From Bog-473 sp052140165 (GTDB lineage: Bacteria > Actinomycetota > Acidimicrobiia > Acidimicrobiales > RAAP-2): a stretch of 64,000 nucleotides of DNA. Where the stretch lies: NCBI GenBank assembly GCA_052140165.1, contig JBKQUM010000113.1, positions 20,985 to 84,984 on the forward strand. Direction: 5' to 3'. Under the pieces are notes generated by a model that saw only the letters and a program-made list of their open reading frames with translations, was not told where the DNA came from and ran no database searches. Shown here in pieces: positions 1 through 8,383 of this stretch (the first letter of the stretch is position 1; every line of letters begins with the position of its first letter). The position numbers were made by a program, and so were the translations under genes.

Positions 1-1059
1 CGAGTCGAGCCCGTGCTGGTCGCGGAAGAAGCAGCCGTAGACCTGGCGGTGGAAGTAGGTGGACGGGGGCTCGGGGACGATGTCCTTCACGCCGCCCCAG
101 GCCCGGTGCTCGCGCCACACGTCGTCGGCGCGCTCGAGGATGTAGGGCAGCCAGCCGATCTGCCCCTCCGAGTACGCCAGGACCAGGCGGGGGAAGCGGA
201 TCAGGACGCCCGAGAACAGGAAGTCGGTCAGCGAGGCCATGGCGTTGCCGAAGCTCAGCGTCGCCGTCACGGCGACGGGCGCGTCGCCGGAGGTGGCCGG
301 CATCTTCGACGACGACCCGATGTGCATGCACACCACGGTCCCGGTCTCCTCGCAGGCGGCGAAGAACGGGTCCCAGTAGCGGCCGTGGATGCTGGGCAGT
401 CCGAGGTGCGGCGGGATCTCGCTGAAGCACACGGCCCGCACACCCCGTGCCGCGTTGCGCCGCACCTCGGCGGCTGCTTTCTGGGTGTCCCAGAGCGGGA
501 TGATGCACAGCGGGAGCAGCGCGCCGCCGCTGTCCGCGCACCACTCCTCGACCATGAAGTCGTTGTAGGCGACGACACAGGCCTCGGCCAGTTCCTTGTC
601 CTTCGCTTCGAGGAAGGTCTGGCCGCAGAAGCGGGGGAAGGTCGGGAAGCACAAGGACGCCTCGACCCAGTTCGCCTCGTTGTCGGCGATCCGGGCCTTC
701 GGCTCGTAGCAGCCGGGCCGCATCTCGTCGTAGGTGATGGGCGACATCGTCATGTCGTCGCGGTCGAAGCCGACGGCGGCGACGTGGCGCTTGTTGATGT
801 AGACGAGGTCCTCATAGACCCAGCAGTCCGCCTTGGGCCCGTCGGGGTCGAAGGTCTGACGGTAGGAGCCGCCGCCGATGTGCTCCATCTCCCCGATGCC
901 GCGTCGCTCGGCCTTGGGGCCCCGGTCACGGAAGCGGGCCGGCAGCCAGGTGTCCCACAGGTGCGGCGGCTCGACGATGTGGTCGTCGACGCTGATGATC
1001 CTCGGGAGCGGCGTGGTGCTCCCGAGCCGGGGGGTGGTCTCGTCGATGAGGTTGGTCAT
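1..1059 (-). CDS. Amidohydrolase family 2 protein (C-terminus beyond window)
   Basis: Reading the minus strand from the ATG at 1059 gives 353 residues, open at the window edge. The start MTNLIDETTPRLG leads into IISVDDHIVEPPHLW (Asp26/His27), the usual N-terminal signature of COG2159 TIM-barrel metal-dependent hydrolases. A central MCHIG-type strand is seen as VCMHIGSSSK, and the part in view ends with YGCFFRD. Family members include decarboxylases and hydrolases of aromatic or polyketide-like acids, and actinobacteria often keep several in catabolic clusters. The start overlaps the stop of the LLM oxidoreductase (1056) by 4 bp, so this is the downstream gene of a minus-strand operon. Family assignment is firm; the substrate is unknown. 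Confidence 0.85.
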   Translation of the reverse strand, partial: MTNLIDETTPRLGSTTPLPRIISVDDHIVEPPHLWDTWLPARFRDRGPKAERRGIGEMEHIGGGSYRQTFDPDGPKADCWVYEDLVYINKRHVAAVGFDRDDMTMSPITYDEMRPGCYEPKARIADNEANWVEASLCFPTFPRFCGQTFLEAKDKELAEACVVAYNDFMVEEWCADSGGALLPLCIIPLWDTQKAAAEVRRNAARGVRAVCFSEIPPHLGLPSIHGRYWDPFFAACEETGTVVCMHIGSSSKMPATSGDAPVAVTATLSFGNAMASLTDFLFSGVLIRFPRLVLAYSEGQIGWLPYILERADDVWREHRAWGGVKDIVPEPPSTYFHRQVYGCFFRDQHGLDS

Positions 1060-1916
1060 GGTTGCTCCAGTGTGGCAGCGAAGGGGACGAGGGGTGCCAA
1101 CGACTCGAGCTCGCCCCGCATGGACGGGAGGTCGCCGGCCCGGATGCGCAGCACGACCTCGGTGACGCCCAGCCGGGCGTAGTGCTCGAGCTTGCCCCCA
1201 TCCGCGATGGTGCCGAAGGGGACGACGTCCAGGGCGGCCGGGTCACGCCCAGCCTTCTCGGCGATCGCACGCAGCCGCGGGATCGCCTCGCGCAGCCCCC
1301 GGCCGCCGATGGGGATCCAGCCGTCGGCGGAGTCCGCCACCGCCGAGAGCACCGCGCCGCCGCCGCCGCCGCCGATGAGCACGCGCACGCGCGGCTGCTG
1401 TCGCGGCTTGGGCCAGGACCAGGTGGGGTCGAAGTCGACGAACTCGCCGTGGTACTCGGCCTGCTCGCGCGACCAGATGGCCTCCATGGCGGCCAGGTGT
1501 TCGCGCACCACGGCGTGGCGGCGCGCGAACTCGACGCCGTGATCCTCGGCCTCGGCACGGTTCCACCCGAAGCCCACACCGAGCGTGACGCGCCCACCGG
1601 AGAGATGGTCGAGTGTGGCGACCTGCTTGGCCAGGACGATGGGGTCGTGCTGGGCCACCAGCAAGATGCCGGTCCCGAGCCCGATGCGGGTGGTCACGGC
1701 GGCGGCGGTGGCCAGGGCGACCAGCGGGTCGAGGCAGCGCTTGTAGTCGTCGAGCCGTACGCCCTCGACGAGAGCGGGCGGGACATCCTCCCGCACGGGC
1801 AGGTGCGTGTGCTCGGGCAGGTAGAGCGAGTCGAACCCCAAGTCCTCGACCGCCACCGCGAGCGCCGCGGGCGTGGCATCGAGGTCGGTGAGGGCGGCGG
1901 TGATGCCCAGACGCAC
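1056..1916 (-). CDS. LLM class F420-dependent oxidoreductase (TIGR03619-like)
   Basis: A 286-residue protein starting with GTG at 1916 (VRLGITAALTDLDATPAAL). The open frame runs further upstream, but that part lies inside the hydratase gene and is not protein-like. Luciferase-like TIM-barrel landmarks are LGFDSLYLPEHTH, RIGLGTGILLVAQHDPIVLAKQVATLDHLSGGRVTLGVGFGWNRAE and VRVLIGGGGGGAV. The RIGLGTGI and GVGFGWN segments are typical of the F420-using branch. Such enzymes oxidise or reduce small alcohols, aldehydes or enoyl compounds with cofactor F420. It starts 2 bp after the hydratase stop and overlaps the amidohydrolase start by 4 bp, so the three genes form one transcription unit. Confidence 0.88.
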   Translation of the reverse strand: MRLGITAALTDLDATPAALAVAVEDLGFDSLYLPEHTHLPVREDVPPALVEGVRLDDYKRCLDPLVALATAAAVTTRIGLGTGILLVAQHDPIVLAKQVATLDHLSGGRVTLGVGFGWNRAEAEDHGVEFARRHAVVREHLAAMEAIWSREQAEYHGEFVDFDPTWSWPKPRQQPRVRVLIGGGGGGAVLSAVADSADGWIPIGGRGLREAIPRLRAIAEKAGRDPAALDVVPFGTIADGGKLEHYARLGVTEVVLRIRAGDLPSMRGELESLAPLVPFAATLEQP

Positions 1917-1918
1917 GG

Positions 1919-2689
1919 TCAGGGCCGGTCCTCGACCCTGACCGCGAATTCGGCCAGGGTCCCGCCGCCGACCGCCGTGCCGAGCAGCGACGCGAAGGCG
2001 GCCTGTTCGCGCCGGTTGGCCTCCGCCACCGCGTCGCGGCGGGCCGCTCGCATGAGTGACGTGATGGCACGGGTGGCGGTACGGGGATGGGCGGCGATCC
2101 GCTCCGCCAGCGCAACCGTCTCGTCGAGGACCGTTCCCACCGCGCACACCTGCAGTGCCAGGCCGAGACCGACCAGGTCCTCGGCTGCGACCCAGTCCGA
2201 CGTCAGCAGGATCCGTGCCGCCTGCTGCCACCCCATGGCGGCGGGAAACAGGACACTGCTGGCCGCTTCGGCCGGCACGCCCAACTCGGCGAAGGGCACG
2301 CGCAGGCGCGCGCCGGCCTCGACCAGGACGAGGTCGCAATGAGCCAGCATGGTGAAGCCCAGCCCCACGGCCACCCCGTTGACCGCGGCGAGCAGTGGCA
2401 CGGAGATGTCGTCGATGGCATCGAGGAAGTCCATGAACCCGCGACCGGAGCCCTCCACGGCGGTGCCGGAGGCGATGGCGGCCATTTCGGCCAGGTCCTG
2501 GCCCGAGGTGAAGGCGCTGCCGCGCCCGGTCAGGACGACCGCGCCGACCGCCTCGTCGGCGTCGGCGTCGCGCAGCGCGGCGGTGACCCCCCGGTACATC
2601 GCGGTGTCGAACGCATTGCGCACCTCGGGCCGGTTGAAGGCCACGACGCGCACGCCCTCGGCGGCGTCCGCGGTCTCGACCCGGCTCAC
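1919..2689 (-). CDS. Enoyl-CoA hydratase/isomerase family protein
   Basis: A 256-residue crotonase-fold protein from a GTG at 2689. The N-terminus has FNRPEVRNAFDTAMYRG. The first oxyanion-hole strand is VVLTGRGSAFTSGQDLAEMA, followed by VPLLAAVNGVAVGLGFTMLAHCDLVLV and ARLRVPFAELGVPAEAASSVLFPAAMG. The second catalytic Glu of true hydratases falls in the FAELGVPAEAAS stretch. Crotonases hydrate or isomerise enoyl-CoA thioesters in beta-oxidation-like routes. It lies between a tiny upstream ORF (4 bp overlap) and the LLM oxidoreductase (2 bp gap) in a minus-strand operon. Exact reaction unknown. Confidence 0.88.
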   Translation of the reverse strand: MSRVETADAAEGVRVVAFNRPEVRNAFDTAMYRGVTAALRDADADEAVGAVVLTGRGSAFTSGQDLAEMAAIASGTAVEGSGRGFMDFLDAIDDISVPLLAAVNGVAVGLGFTMLAHCDLVLVEAGARLRVPFAELGVPAEAASSVLFPAAMGWQQAARILLTSDWVAAEDLVGLGLALQVCAVGTVLDETVALAERIAAHPRTATRAITSLMRAARRDAVAEANRREQAAFASLLGTAVGGGTLAEFAVRVEDRP

Positions 2690-2772
2690 GCCCCGGTGGC
2701 GCCGACGGTGGACCCGTAGACCTCCTGCATCTCGGCCATGTCTGTCGCCCGCCGCTCCCCGTGGTCGATCAC
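2686..2772 (-). CDS. 28-residue peptide, possible truncated carboxymuconolactone decarboxylase N-terminus
   Basis: A GTG at 2772 sits just after a strong GGAGGAGGG ribosome binding site and opens a 28-codon frame ending ATDMAEMQEVYGSTVGATGA. The stop overlaps the hydratase start by 4 bp, so it could act as a leader for translational coupling. The RRATDMAEMQEVYG segment resembles the first helix of carboxymuconolactone decarboxylase (AhpD-fold) proteins, but the catalytic CxxC part is absent. It may be a remnant of such a gene or a coupling leader. Low certainty. Confidence 0.35.
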   Translation of the reverse strand: MIDHGERRATDMAEMQEVYGSTVGATGA

Positions 2773-2945
2773 GCGCCCTCCTCCGTCCACTTCGGCATGC
2801 CGGCCTCCCTTGACGGGCACGACCCTACCCAGGCCCAGACGCACGGTCGCCCGGCACGACGGCCCTGCCGGGGTCGCCCTCGGACCCGAAGACGTCATGG
2901 ACCGGCGCACATTCTGGACAAGTGTTCGGACTAGGGTTCAAACCC

Positions 2946-3629
2946 ATGACCGAGCACAACGACTACTCGGGCCCCTTCGACCCCGGCTTCGACTACGAGG
3001 ACCTCTCCAAGGAGGCCCTGGTCAGGCTGGTGCGGGAGTACGGGCTCATCGTCCACCTCCTCGACCGGTCCATGTGCGCCGCCATAGGCATCAAGTACGG
3101 CGCCGAGGCGGTCAAGGAGCTGGCCATCGAGGAGTGGGCCGGGGCCAGCCCGGTCTACGGCGACCGGCTGCGCCGGATCATGAACGTCGAGGGCGACGGG
3201 GTCTCGGCCATCTTCAAGGTGCTCCAGCTCGACCCCGGCTTCCCGCACCACTACATGGACGTGCACTACGAGCTGGTCGACGAGCAGCACGGCTACTTCG
3301 AGCTGGCCTACTGCGGCGCGCTCATGGACGCCGAGCCCTTCGGTGACGCGATGGTCACCAACATGTGCCATCACATCGAGGACGGGACCTTCGACGTCAC
3401 CGCCCAGGCGGTCAATCCCAAGGCGCACATCCGCCATGTGCACCGGCCGCCGCGGGTGCCGACCGACCGCGTCCCGCACTGCCGCTGGGAGATCGTGATC
3501 GAGGACGACACCGAGACGCTGCCCGAGAAGGACATCACCAAGATCACGCGGATGACGACGGCTGCCACCTTCGCCTTCCCCGACATGAAAGACGGCACGC
3601 CGCACGTGCCCGCGGCGCCGGGGGCGTGA
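2946..3629 (+). CDS. Unknown protein heading the P450 operon (possibly ATC-hydrolase-like)
   Basis: A 227-residue soluble protein beginning MTEHNDYSGPFDPGFDYEDLSKEAL. The ATG at 2946 is preferred over one 24 bp upstream because the extra residues look non-coding. There is no signal peptide or membrane helix. Noticeable segments are MCAAIGIKYGAEAVKELAIEEW, YFELAYCGALMDAEPFGDAMVTNMCHHIEDGTFD (Cys and paired His) and PHCRWEIVIEDD. The Cys/His layout recalls L-2-amino-thiazoline-4-carboxylate hydrolase-like proteins, but this is only a resemblance. It overlaps the TetR start by 4 bp and heads a plus-strand operon with TetR, P450, SDR and an NTF2-like protein, so it probably shares their catabolic role. 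Confidence 0.7.
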   Translation: MTEHNDYSGPFDPGFDYEDLSKEALVRLVREYGLIVHLLDRSMCAAIGIKYGAEAVKELAIEEWAGASPVYGDRLRRIMNVEGDGVSAIFKVLQLDPGFPHHYMDVHYELVDEQHGYFELAYCGALMDAEPFGDAMVTNMCHHIEDGTFDVTAQAVNPKAHIRHVHRPPRVPTDRVPHCRWEIVIEDDTETLPEKDITKITRMTTAATFAFPDMKDGTPHVPAAPGA

Positions 3630-4231
3630 GCGTGTTCGACCCCCTGGAGCCGGCCGCGCCCGAGCTCGCGGAGCAGCCGGAACGCCGCCACCTCTCCGAG
3701 CGCCAGGCCGAGGTGATGGAGCGCCTGGTGGCCGCGGCGGCCGAGGAGGCGGAGGCGCGGCCGTACGCGGACATCTCGGTGCGCACGATCGCCAAGCGGG
3801 CGGGTGTGGCGCCCGCGACCGCCTACACCTACTTCTCGGGCAAGGACCACCTGCTGGCAGAGGTGCTGTGGCGGCGCACCCAGTCCTCGCCCCACCTCGT
3901 CGACCTCAGTCTGTCGCTTCCCGAGCGCGTGGCCGACACCGCCCGCGCCATGGGGTTCGGCTCCATGGGGTTGCCGGCGGTCGCCGCCTGCACGACCGCG
4001 CTCCTCGGTGACGGTCCCGACGTTACGCGCGTGCGGACGCGTCTCGGCGCAGAGATCGGGCGCCGCTTGGCGGCCGCGTTGGGCAGCGGCGCCGACCCGG
4101 CCGTCCTCGGAGTGCTCCAGGTCACCTACACCGGCGCCCTCCTGAGCGCGGGCATGGGCCATCTGTCGTTCGACGCGGTGCCCGTTCTCATGGGCAGGGC
4201 GACCGCGCTCATGACGATGCGCACACCGTGA
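3626..4231 (+). CDS. TetR/AcrR family transcriptional regulator
   Basis: A 201-residue regulator starting at the GTG at 3626, which overlaps the previous stop by 4 bp; upstream residues in this frame are shadow sequence. The N-terminal HTH is clear: RPYADISVRTIAKRAGVAPATAYTYFSGKDHLLAEVLWRR, with the YFSGKDHLL helix 4 turn that defines TetR. The C-terminal ligand-binding region is helical and variable. Its stop overlaps the P450 GTG start. Being embedded in the operon, it likely controls this unit in response to a pathway substrate. The divergent region 2773-2945 is the likeliest operator location. Confidence 0.9.
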   Translation: MSVFDPLEPAAPELAEQPERRHLSERQAEVMERLVAAAAEEAEARPYADISVRTIAKRAGVAPATAYTYFSGKDHLLAEVLWRRTQSSPHLVDLSLSLPERVADTARAMGFGSMGLPAVAACTTALLGDGPDVTRVRTRLGAEIGRRLAAALGSGADPAVLGVLQVTYTGALLSAGMGHLSFDAVPVLMGRATALMTMRTP

Positions 4232-5424
4232 CGACCGTCGCGCCGTTGGCCTACAGCCCCTACGACTACGCCATCCACGAGGACCCGTACCCGACTTACG
4301 CCCGCCTGCGCGCGGAGGCGCCGGTGTTCTACAACGAGGAGCTCGACTTCTTCGCGTACGCGCGCCACGCCGACGTCCTGGCCGCCTTCCGCGACGTCGA
4401 CCACTACTCGAACGCCTACGGCGTCAGCCTCGACCCGGCCGCCTTCGGCCCCGACGCCCACCGCGCCGCGTCGTTCCTCGCCATGGACCCGCCGCGCCAC
4501 ACCCGCATGCGCTCCATCGTGGGCAAGAGCTTCACGCCGCGCCGGGTGGCGGCCATGGAGGAAGGCATCCGGAAGCTGGCCGTCGCGCACCTCGGGCAGG
4601 TGCTCCAGGCGGGCTCGTTCGACTTCATCGCGGACTTCGCCGGCCGCCTCCCGATGGACGTGATCTCCGAGCTGGTCGGCGTCCCTCCGTCGGACCGGGC
4701 GGAGGTGCGGCGCCTGGCGGACCTCCTCGTGCACCGCGAGGAGGGGATGAACGACATCCCCCCGGAGGGCCTTGAGGCTGCGCTCACCCTGGCCGGTTAT
4801 TACGCCGACATGGTGGCCGACCGCCGCCGCCACGAGCGTGACGACCTGACCTGGTCGCTGCTGCAGGTCGAGATCGACGGTGACCGTCTCAGCGACGACG
4901 AGGTGATCGGGTTCCTGTTCCTGCTGGTGGTGGCCGGGAACGAGACGACGACCAAGCTGCTGGGGAACGCCTGGTACTGGGGGTGGCTCAATCCGGACCA
5001 GCTGGCCAAGCCGATGGCCGACCCGGCCCGGGTGCCCGACTGGGTGGAGGAGACGCTGCGCTACGACACCTCGACGCAGATGCTGGTCCGGGTGACGAGC
5101 CAACCGGTGCGTGTCCGGGGTGTCGACATCGGGGCGGGGCGGCGGATCCTGCTCCTCCTCGGGTCTGCCAACCGCGACGAGGAGGTGTTTCCCGACCCCG
5201 AGACCTACGACCTCGACCGGCGCACGCAGGACCTGGTCAGCTTCGGCAGCGGCCGCCACTTCTGCATGGGTGCAGCGCTGGCCCGCATGGAGGCGCGCGT
5301 CGCGCTGACCGAGGTGCTGGCGCGGGTGAAGTCCTACGACGTGGACCCGGCGGAGCTACGCCGTGTCCACTCCATCAACGTGCGTGGGTTCGCGGCGCTC
5401 CCGACGACTGTCGTGCCTCGCTGA
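4228..5424 (+). CDS. Cytochrome P450
   Basis: 398 residues from the GTG at 4228. The bacterial class I soluble P450 landmarks are all present: the I-helix oxygen-activation motif AGNETT (236-241), the K-helix ExxR (275-278, EETLR) and the heme loop FGSGRHFCMG with the proximal Cys at 346. There is no membrane anchor, so it is cytosolic and needs an external ferredoxin and reductase, neither of which is seen nearby. MDPPRHTRMRSIVGKSFTPRR is typical of actinobacterial CYP families acting on terpenoid, steroid or fatty substrates. The ATG of the SDR overlaps its stop by 1 bp. Substrate cannot be told from sequence. Confidence 0.95.
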   Translation: MTTVAPLAYSPYDYAIHEDPYPTYARLRAEAPVFYNEELDFFAYARHADVLAAFRDVDHYSNAYGVSLDPAAFGPDAHRAASFLAMDPPRHTRMRSIVGKSFTPRRVAAMEEGIRKLAVAHLGQVLQAGSFDFIADFAGRLPMDVISELVGVPPSDRAEVRRLADLLVHREEGMNDIPPEGLEAALTLAGYYADMVADRRRHERDDLTWSLLQVEIDGDRLSDDEVIGFLFLLVVAGNETTTKLLGNAWYWGWLNPDQLAKPMADPARVPDWVEETLRYDTSTQMLVRVTSQPVRVRGVDIGAGRRILLLLGSANRDEEVFPDPETYDLDRRTQDLVSFGSGRHFCMGAALARMEARVALTEVLARVKSYDVDPAELRRVHSINVRGFAALPTTVVPR

Positions 5425-6212
5425 TGCCGCCCTTCGAGCCCCAGCCCGATCGCCGACCCACGGTGGTCACGGGCGCCTCGTCGGGCATCGGCGCCGCGAC
5501 GGCGCGGGTCCTCGCCCGCGCCGGCCACCCGGTGGTGCTGGGCGCCCGCCGCGTGGAGGCCTGCGCGGCCGTGGCCGACGAGATCAACGCCGCGGGCGGC
5601 CAGGCGACCGCGCTGCTGCTGGACCTGGCCGACCCGGACTGCGTGGAGCGCTTCGCCCGCGAGGCACAGGACGCGTTCGGCCCCGTGGAGATCCTCGTCT
5701 CCAACGCGGCGAGGAACCAGCCGGGCGCAGCGCTGGAGACCACGCCTGAGGACTTCGAAGAGGTGTACCGCGTCAACGTCGGCGGCGCGCACCGCCTCGT
5801 GCGGGCGCTGGGCACCGGCATGGTGGCACGACGGCGCGGTGACCTGATCTTCGTCACCTCCGACGTGGTGGCGCACCCGAGGCCCCGTATGTCCGCCTAC
5901 GTCGCCTCGAAGTGGGGCCTCGAGGGTTTCGTCACCGCGTTGCAGATGGAGCTGGAAGGGACGGGTGTGCGCGCCGTCGTCGTGCGGCCCGGCCCTACCC
6001 AGACCGGCATGGGGATGGACTGGGACCCGGAGATCACCGGGCAGATGATCTCCGAGTGGGAGCGCTGGGGTCTGGCCCGGCACTCGGCCCTGCTGCGTCC
6101 CGAAGGCGTGGCTCTGGCCATCGCGCATGCCGTCGCCGCGCCGCGCGGCACGCACTTCAGCGTCGTCGAGGTCCAGCCCGAGGCGCCGTTGAGCACGGAA
6201 GGCGCACCGTGA
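5424..6212 (+). CDS. SDR family NAD(P)-dependent oxidoreductase
   Basis: A 262-residue classical short-chain dehydrogenase. The ATG at 5424 overlaps the P450 stop as TGATG. The Rossmann motif TGASSGIG (16-23), the SNAAR segment in place of NNAG, and Ser146/Tyr159/Lys163 of the catalytic triad (YVASK) are visible. RPGPTQTGMG follows, as in many SDRs. Immediate coupling to the P450 suggests it oxidises an alcohol made by the P450 or acts one step away on the same substrate. The cofactor preference is unresolved: GARR after beta-2 suggests NADPH. Confidence 0.92.
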   Translation: MPPFEPQPDRRPTVVTGASSGIGAATARVLARAGHPVVLGARRVEACAAVADEINAAGGQATALLLDLADPDCVERFAREAQDAFGPVEILVSNAARNQPGAALETTPEDFEEVYRVNVGGAHRLVRALGTGMVARRRGDLIFVTSDVVAHPRPRMSAYVASKWGLEGFVTALQMELEGTGVRAVVVRPGPTQTGMGMDWDPEITGQMISEWERWGLARHSALLRPEGVALAIAHAVAAPRGTHFSVVEVQPEAPLSTEGAP

Positions 6213-6274
6213 CCACCACGACCGAGCTCCGCGAGTCGCCACAGACCGATGCATGTTCGACAGAGGAGGATTGA
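6209..6274 (+). CDS. Putative 21-residue peptide between SDR and NTF2-like gene
   Basis: A GTG at 6209, overlapping the SDR stop by 4 bp, opens a frame translating to VTTTTELRESPQTDACSTEE plus a final Asp. The overlap style matches real genes in this operon. Its 3' half contains the ribosome binding site of the next gene, so it may simply be a coupling leader or spurious. There is no recognisable precursor-peptide core and no maturase nearby. Confidence 0.25.
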   Translation: MTTTTELRESPQTDACSTEED

Positions 6275-6279
6275 CGACG

Positions 6280-6849
6280 ATGCCGGCATACCCACGCGAC
6301 GAGCTGGAGGAGATGGTGGAGCGCTGGCTCCAGGCCAACCGGGACGGCGAGGCCAAGAAGGATTGGCACCACATGGCCGACCTCTACACGGAGGACGCCA
6401 CCTACGGCTGGAACGTGGGCCCGAACGACGAATTCATGGCGGTCGGCCGGGAGGAGATCCGGGAGATCGCCCTCGGCCTCGAGATGGCCGGGCTGGAGGG
6501 TTGGACCTACCCCTATCAGAAGGTGCTCATCGACGAGCACCAGGGCGAGATCCTCGGCCTGTGGAAGCAGGTGGCGGACGCCAAGAAAGCGGACGGCACC
6601 AATTACGAGATCGCCGGGCTGGGCGGCAGCTGGTTCCGCTACGGGGGGAACTTCCAGTGGTCCTGGCACCGCGACTTCTTCGACGTCGGCAACGCCGGCG
6701 CCGTCTTCATGGCGATGATCGCCGACGGCACCCTCCTCCCGGGCATGCAGCGGCGCATGGAGAGCGCCATGTCGGGCGAGCGTCTGCCGGGCCACTACCG
6801 GCTGGGGGAGGCTCCTGTCGGCCTGTGGGAGGTGCCCGAGGGGGCGTAG
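6280..6849 (+). CDS. Nuclear transport factor 2 / SnoaL-like family protein
   Basis: 189 residues from the ATG at 6280, chosen because GAGGAGGA lies 9 bp upstream; an earlier in-frame ATG at 6253 has no such site. The sequence has the cone-shaped NTF2 pattern: MVERWLQANRDGEAKKDWHHMADLYTEDATYGW, DEFMAVGREEIREIALG and a C-terminal FQWSWHRDFFDVGNAG. SnoaL-like proteins act as small isomerases, hydrolases or dehydratases, or only bind ligands. It ends the plus-strand P450 operon and is convergent with the VKOR gene. A catabolic role is inferred from context only. Confidence 0.8.
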   Translation: MPAYPRDELEEMVERWLQANRDGEAKKDWHHMADLYTEDATYGWNVGPNDEFMAVGREEIREIALGLEMAGLEGWTYPYQKVLIDEHQGEILGLWKQVADAKKADGTNYEIAGLGGSWFRYGGNFQWSWHRDFFDVGNAGAVFMAMIADGTLLPGMQRRMESAMSGERLPGHYRLGEAPVGLWEVPEGA

Positions 6850-6856
6850 CGACGCC

Positions 6857-7333
6857 TCACTCGTCCCCTTCTCCTGGCACCGGGTCTCCGTGCACCGGGT
6901 AGGCGGACGTGGCGTAGACGGTGGTGCCGAAGAGCAGCAAGGTGAGCACGTGTACGGCGGTGCACCACAGGCAGATCGCGTCGATGGAGAACAGCTCCGC
7001 GTACAGCAGGTAGAGCACGGTGCCCAGCCCCACCACCGCCCAGGCCAGCCGCCCGATCCGGATGGCCGGCTCGGGGCGCCGCCACACGGGCGGGAGCTGC
7101 AGCACCAACATGACGGCGAAGAACACGAGCCCGAGGACGGCCACCGGCACGCCGGCGACGGCCGAGTACGAGCTGGTCGTGACCTTCAGGCAGTTGACGA
7201 CACCGTTGTCCGAGCAGGCCAGCGTCGTCGACGACGTGAAGTGCTCGTACGTGAGGTACCCCGCCACGCCGAGCCCGGCCACGCATGCAACCGTCCCGAC
7301 GACGCCGGGCCACCGTGGCATGCCCTCATCCAC
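6857..7333 (-). CDS. Vitamin K epoxide reductase (VKOR) family membrane protein
   Basis: A 158-residue four-helix membrane protein. Helices lie near residues 9-29, 58-80, 93-112 and 117-140. The active-site CLWC is at Cys121/Cys124 and the loop pair at Cys40/Cys48, the full set for bacterial VKOR, which reoxidises a periplasmic or extracytoplasmic thiol oxidase and passes electrons to quinone. The GTG start at 7333 overlaps the stop of the upstream thioredoxin-like gene by 8 bp; an ATG at 7321 is the alternative. That coupling points to a two-gene disulfide-forming system, the usual DsbB substitute in actinobacteria. Confidence 0.92.
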   Translation of the reverse strand: MDEGMPRWPGVVGTVACVAGLGVAGYLTYEHFTSSTTLACSDNGVVNCLKVTTSSYSAVAGVPVAVLGLVFFAVMLVLQLPPVWRRPEPAIRIGRLAWAVVGLGTVLYLLYAELFSIDAICLWCTAVHVLTLLLFGTTVYATSAYPVHGDPVPGEGDE

Positions 7334-8258
7334 TGTGTGCCGCCGAGCAGACGGCAGCAGGCTGGTCGTGCGACATCGATCCGCAGATCGTCGAGATCAG
7401 CTGGGCCGCGCTGGCGTCGATGACCGCCCCGATGGCGGTCGAGTTGTTGCCCACCTGGGCTGCCACGGCGGAGAAGGGCAGGTTCTGCAGCGGGGTGAAC
7501 AAGTACTGGGCCGAGGGGAGCACCGTCTTCCCACCGAAGTCGACGAAGGGGAACGAGCCCCCGTTCGTGTCCTGCCACAGCGTGAGCTGCGCCTGCGTCG
7601 GCGTCTGCAGGGGCGCGTAGCCATTGCCCTGCGGCTTGTTCGTGTAGACCTCCACCGGTGTGAACGTGAGATACGGGCTCGAGTACTTCGTGCCGTAGAA
7701 GGTGAACGTCGGCACGTCGCCGTCAAGGTTGGCTGAATGGATCCTGCCCGGTTCGGGGCTGAACGTGCCGAACTTGGACAGGGCGATGTACAACGGCCAC
7801 CGCTGAGCGGCGCAGTGCGGGCAAAACTCGGCACCGATGTAGAGCAGCTCGGGCTTGCCATCGGCCGTGAGCGCTTGACCGTTGACTGATTGCGGCGTCG
7901 AGACGATGCCGTCGGTCGGCGCGGCGGCGAGCGTGGACACCGGGACCGACTGGAGCTTGGCCAGCGTGGCCGCTGGGATCGGCGTGCCGGCGGGGGGCGA
8001 CGCCTGGTCGACGGTGCCTGAGCCCGACCCACCACCGGCGACCTTGACGATCACCAGGACGGCGACGACGAGCACCACCAGCGCGATGGCGACGATCCCG
8101 TACGTGCGGGTACGGGCCCGGCGGGCCTCCTGGGCCGCGCGCTGCTTGGCCTCCTGACGCTCGGTGAAGCGCTGGCTCGAGGACTTCTTCTTCGCCGTCG
8201 CGGCGGACGGCTTCTTCTTCGGAGTCTCCCCGGAGGACCCGGGGCGGTTGCTGGGCAT
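7326..8258 (-). CDS. DUF929 family membrane-anchored thioredoxin-like protein
   Basis: A 310-residue protein. Residues 1-52 are Lys/Arg-rich (KKKPSAATAKKKSSSQRF), followed by one membrane helix at about 53-74 and an extracytoplasmic domain. LLYIGAEFCPHCAAQRWPLYIALSKFG carries the redox pair Cys146/Cys149 (CPHC, as in DsbA). DUF929 members are thioredoxin-fold proteins. It is encoded directly upstream of VKOR with an 8 bp overlap, so it is probably the thiol oxidase that VKOR recharges. C-terminal ICGSMSHDQPAAVCSAAHSG has two more cysteines that could form a structural disulfide. Confidence 0.9.
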   Translation of the reverse strand: MPSNRPGSSGETPKKKPSAATAKKKSSSQRFTERQEAKQRAAQEARRARTRTYGIVAIALVVLVVAVLVIVKVAGGGSGSGTVDQASPPAGTPIPAATLAKLQSVPVSTLAAAPTDGIVSTPQSVNGQALTADGKPELLYIGAEFCPHCAAQRWPLYIALSKFGTFSPEPGRIHSANLDGDVPTFTFYGTKYSSPYLTFTPVEVYTNKPQGNGYAPLQTPTQAQLTLWQDTNGGSFPFVDFGGKTVLPSAQYLFTPLQNLPFSAVAAQVGNNSTAIGAVIDASAAQLISTICGSMSHDQPAAVCSAAHSG

Positions 8259-8383
8259 GACGGCTCTCTTCTCTCTGGGTGCGGGGGCCGGGGGACCGGG
8301 TGCATGTGGTCACGCCCGGCCGGCGGGTGGACGTGCGCCGGGGCGCACCCCCTGGAACGATGTCGGCGCGCCGGTGCTGGCGG

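Noticed and set aside
13..1182. Long plus-strand frame opposite the amidohydrolase gene
   Set aside because: It reads as Arg/Gly/Val/Ala-rich shadow sequence; the minus strand gives a coherent amidohydrolase. Many other long opposite-strand frames in this GC-rich window were dropped for the same reason.
6209..6274. RiPP or mycofactocin-type precursor peptide
   Set aside because: There is no leader/core motif and no radical SAM or maturase gene nearby; it probably only carries the next gene's ribosome binding site.
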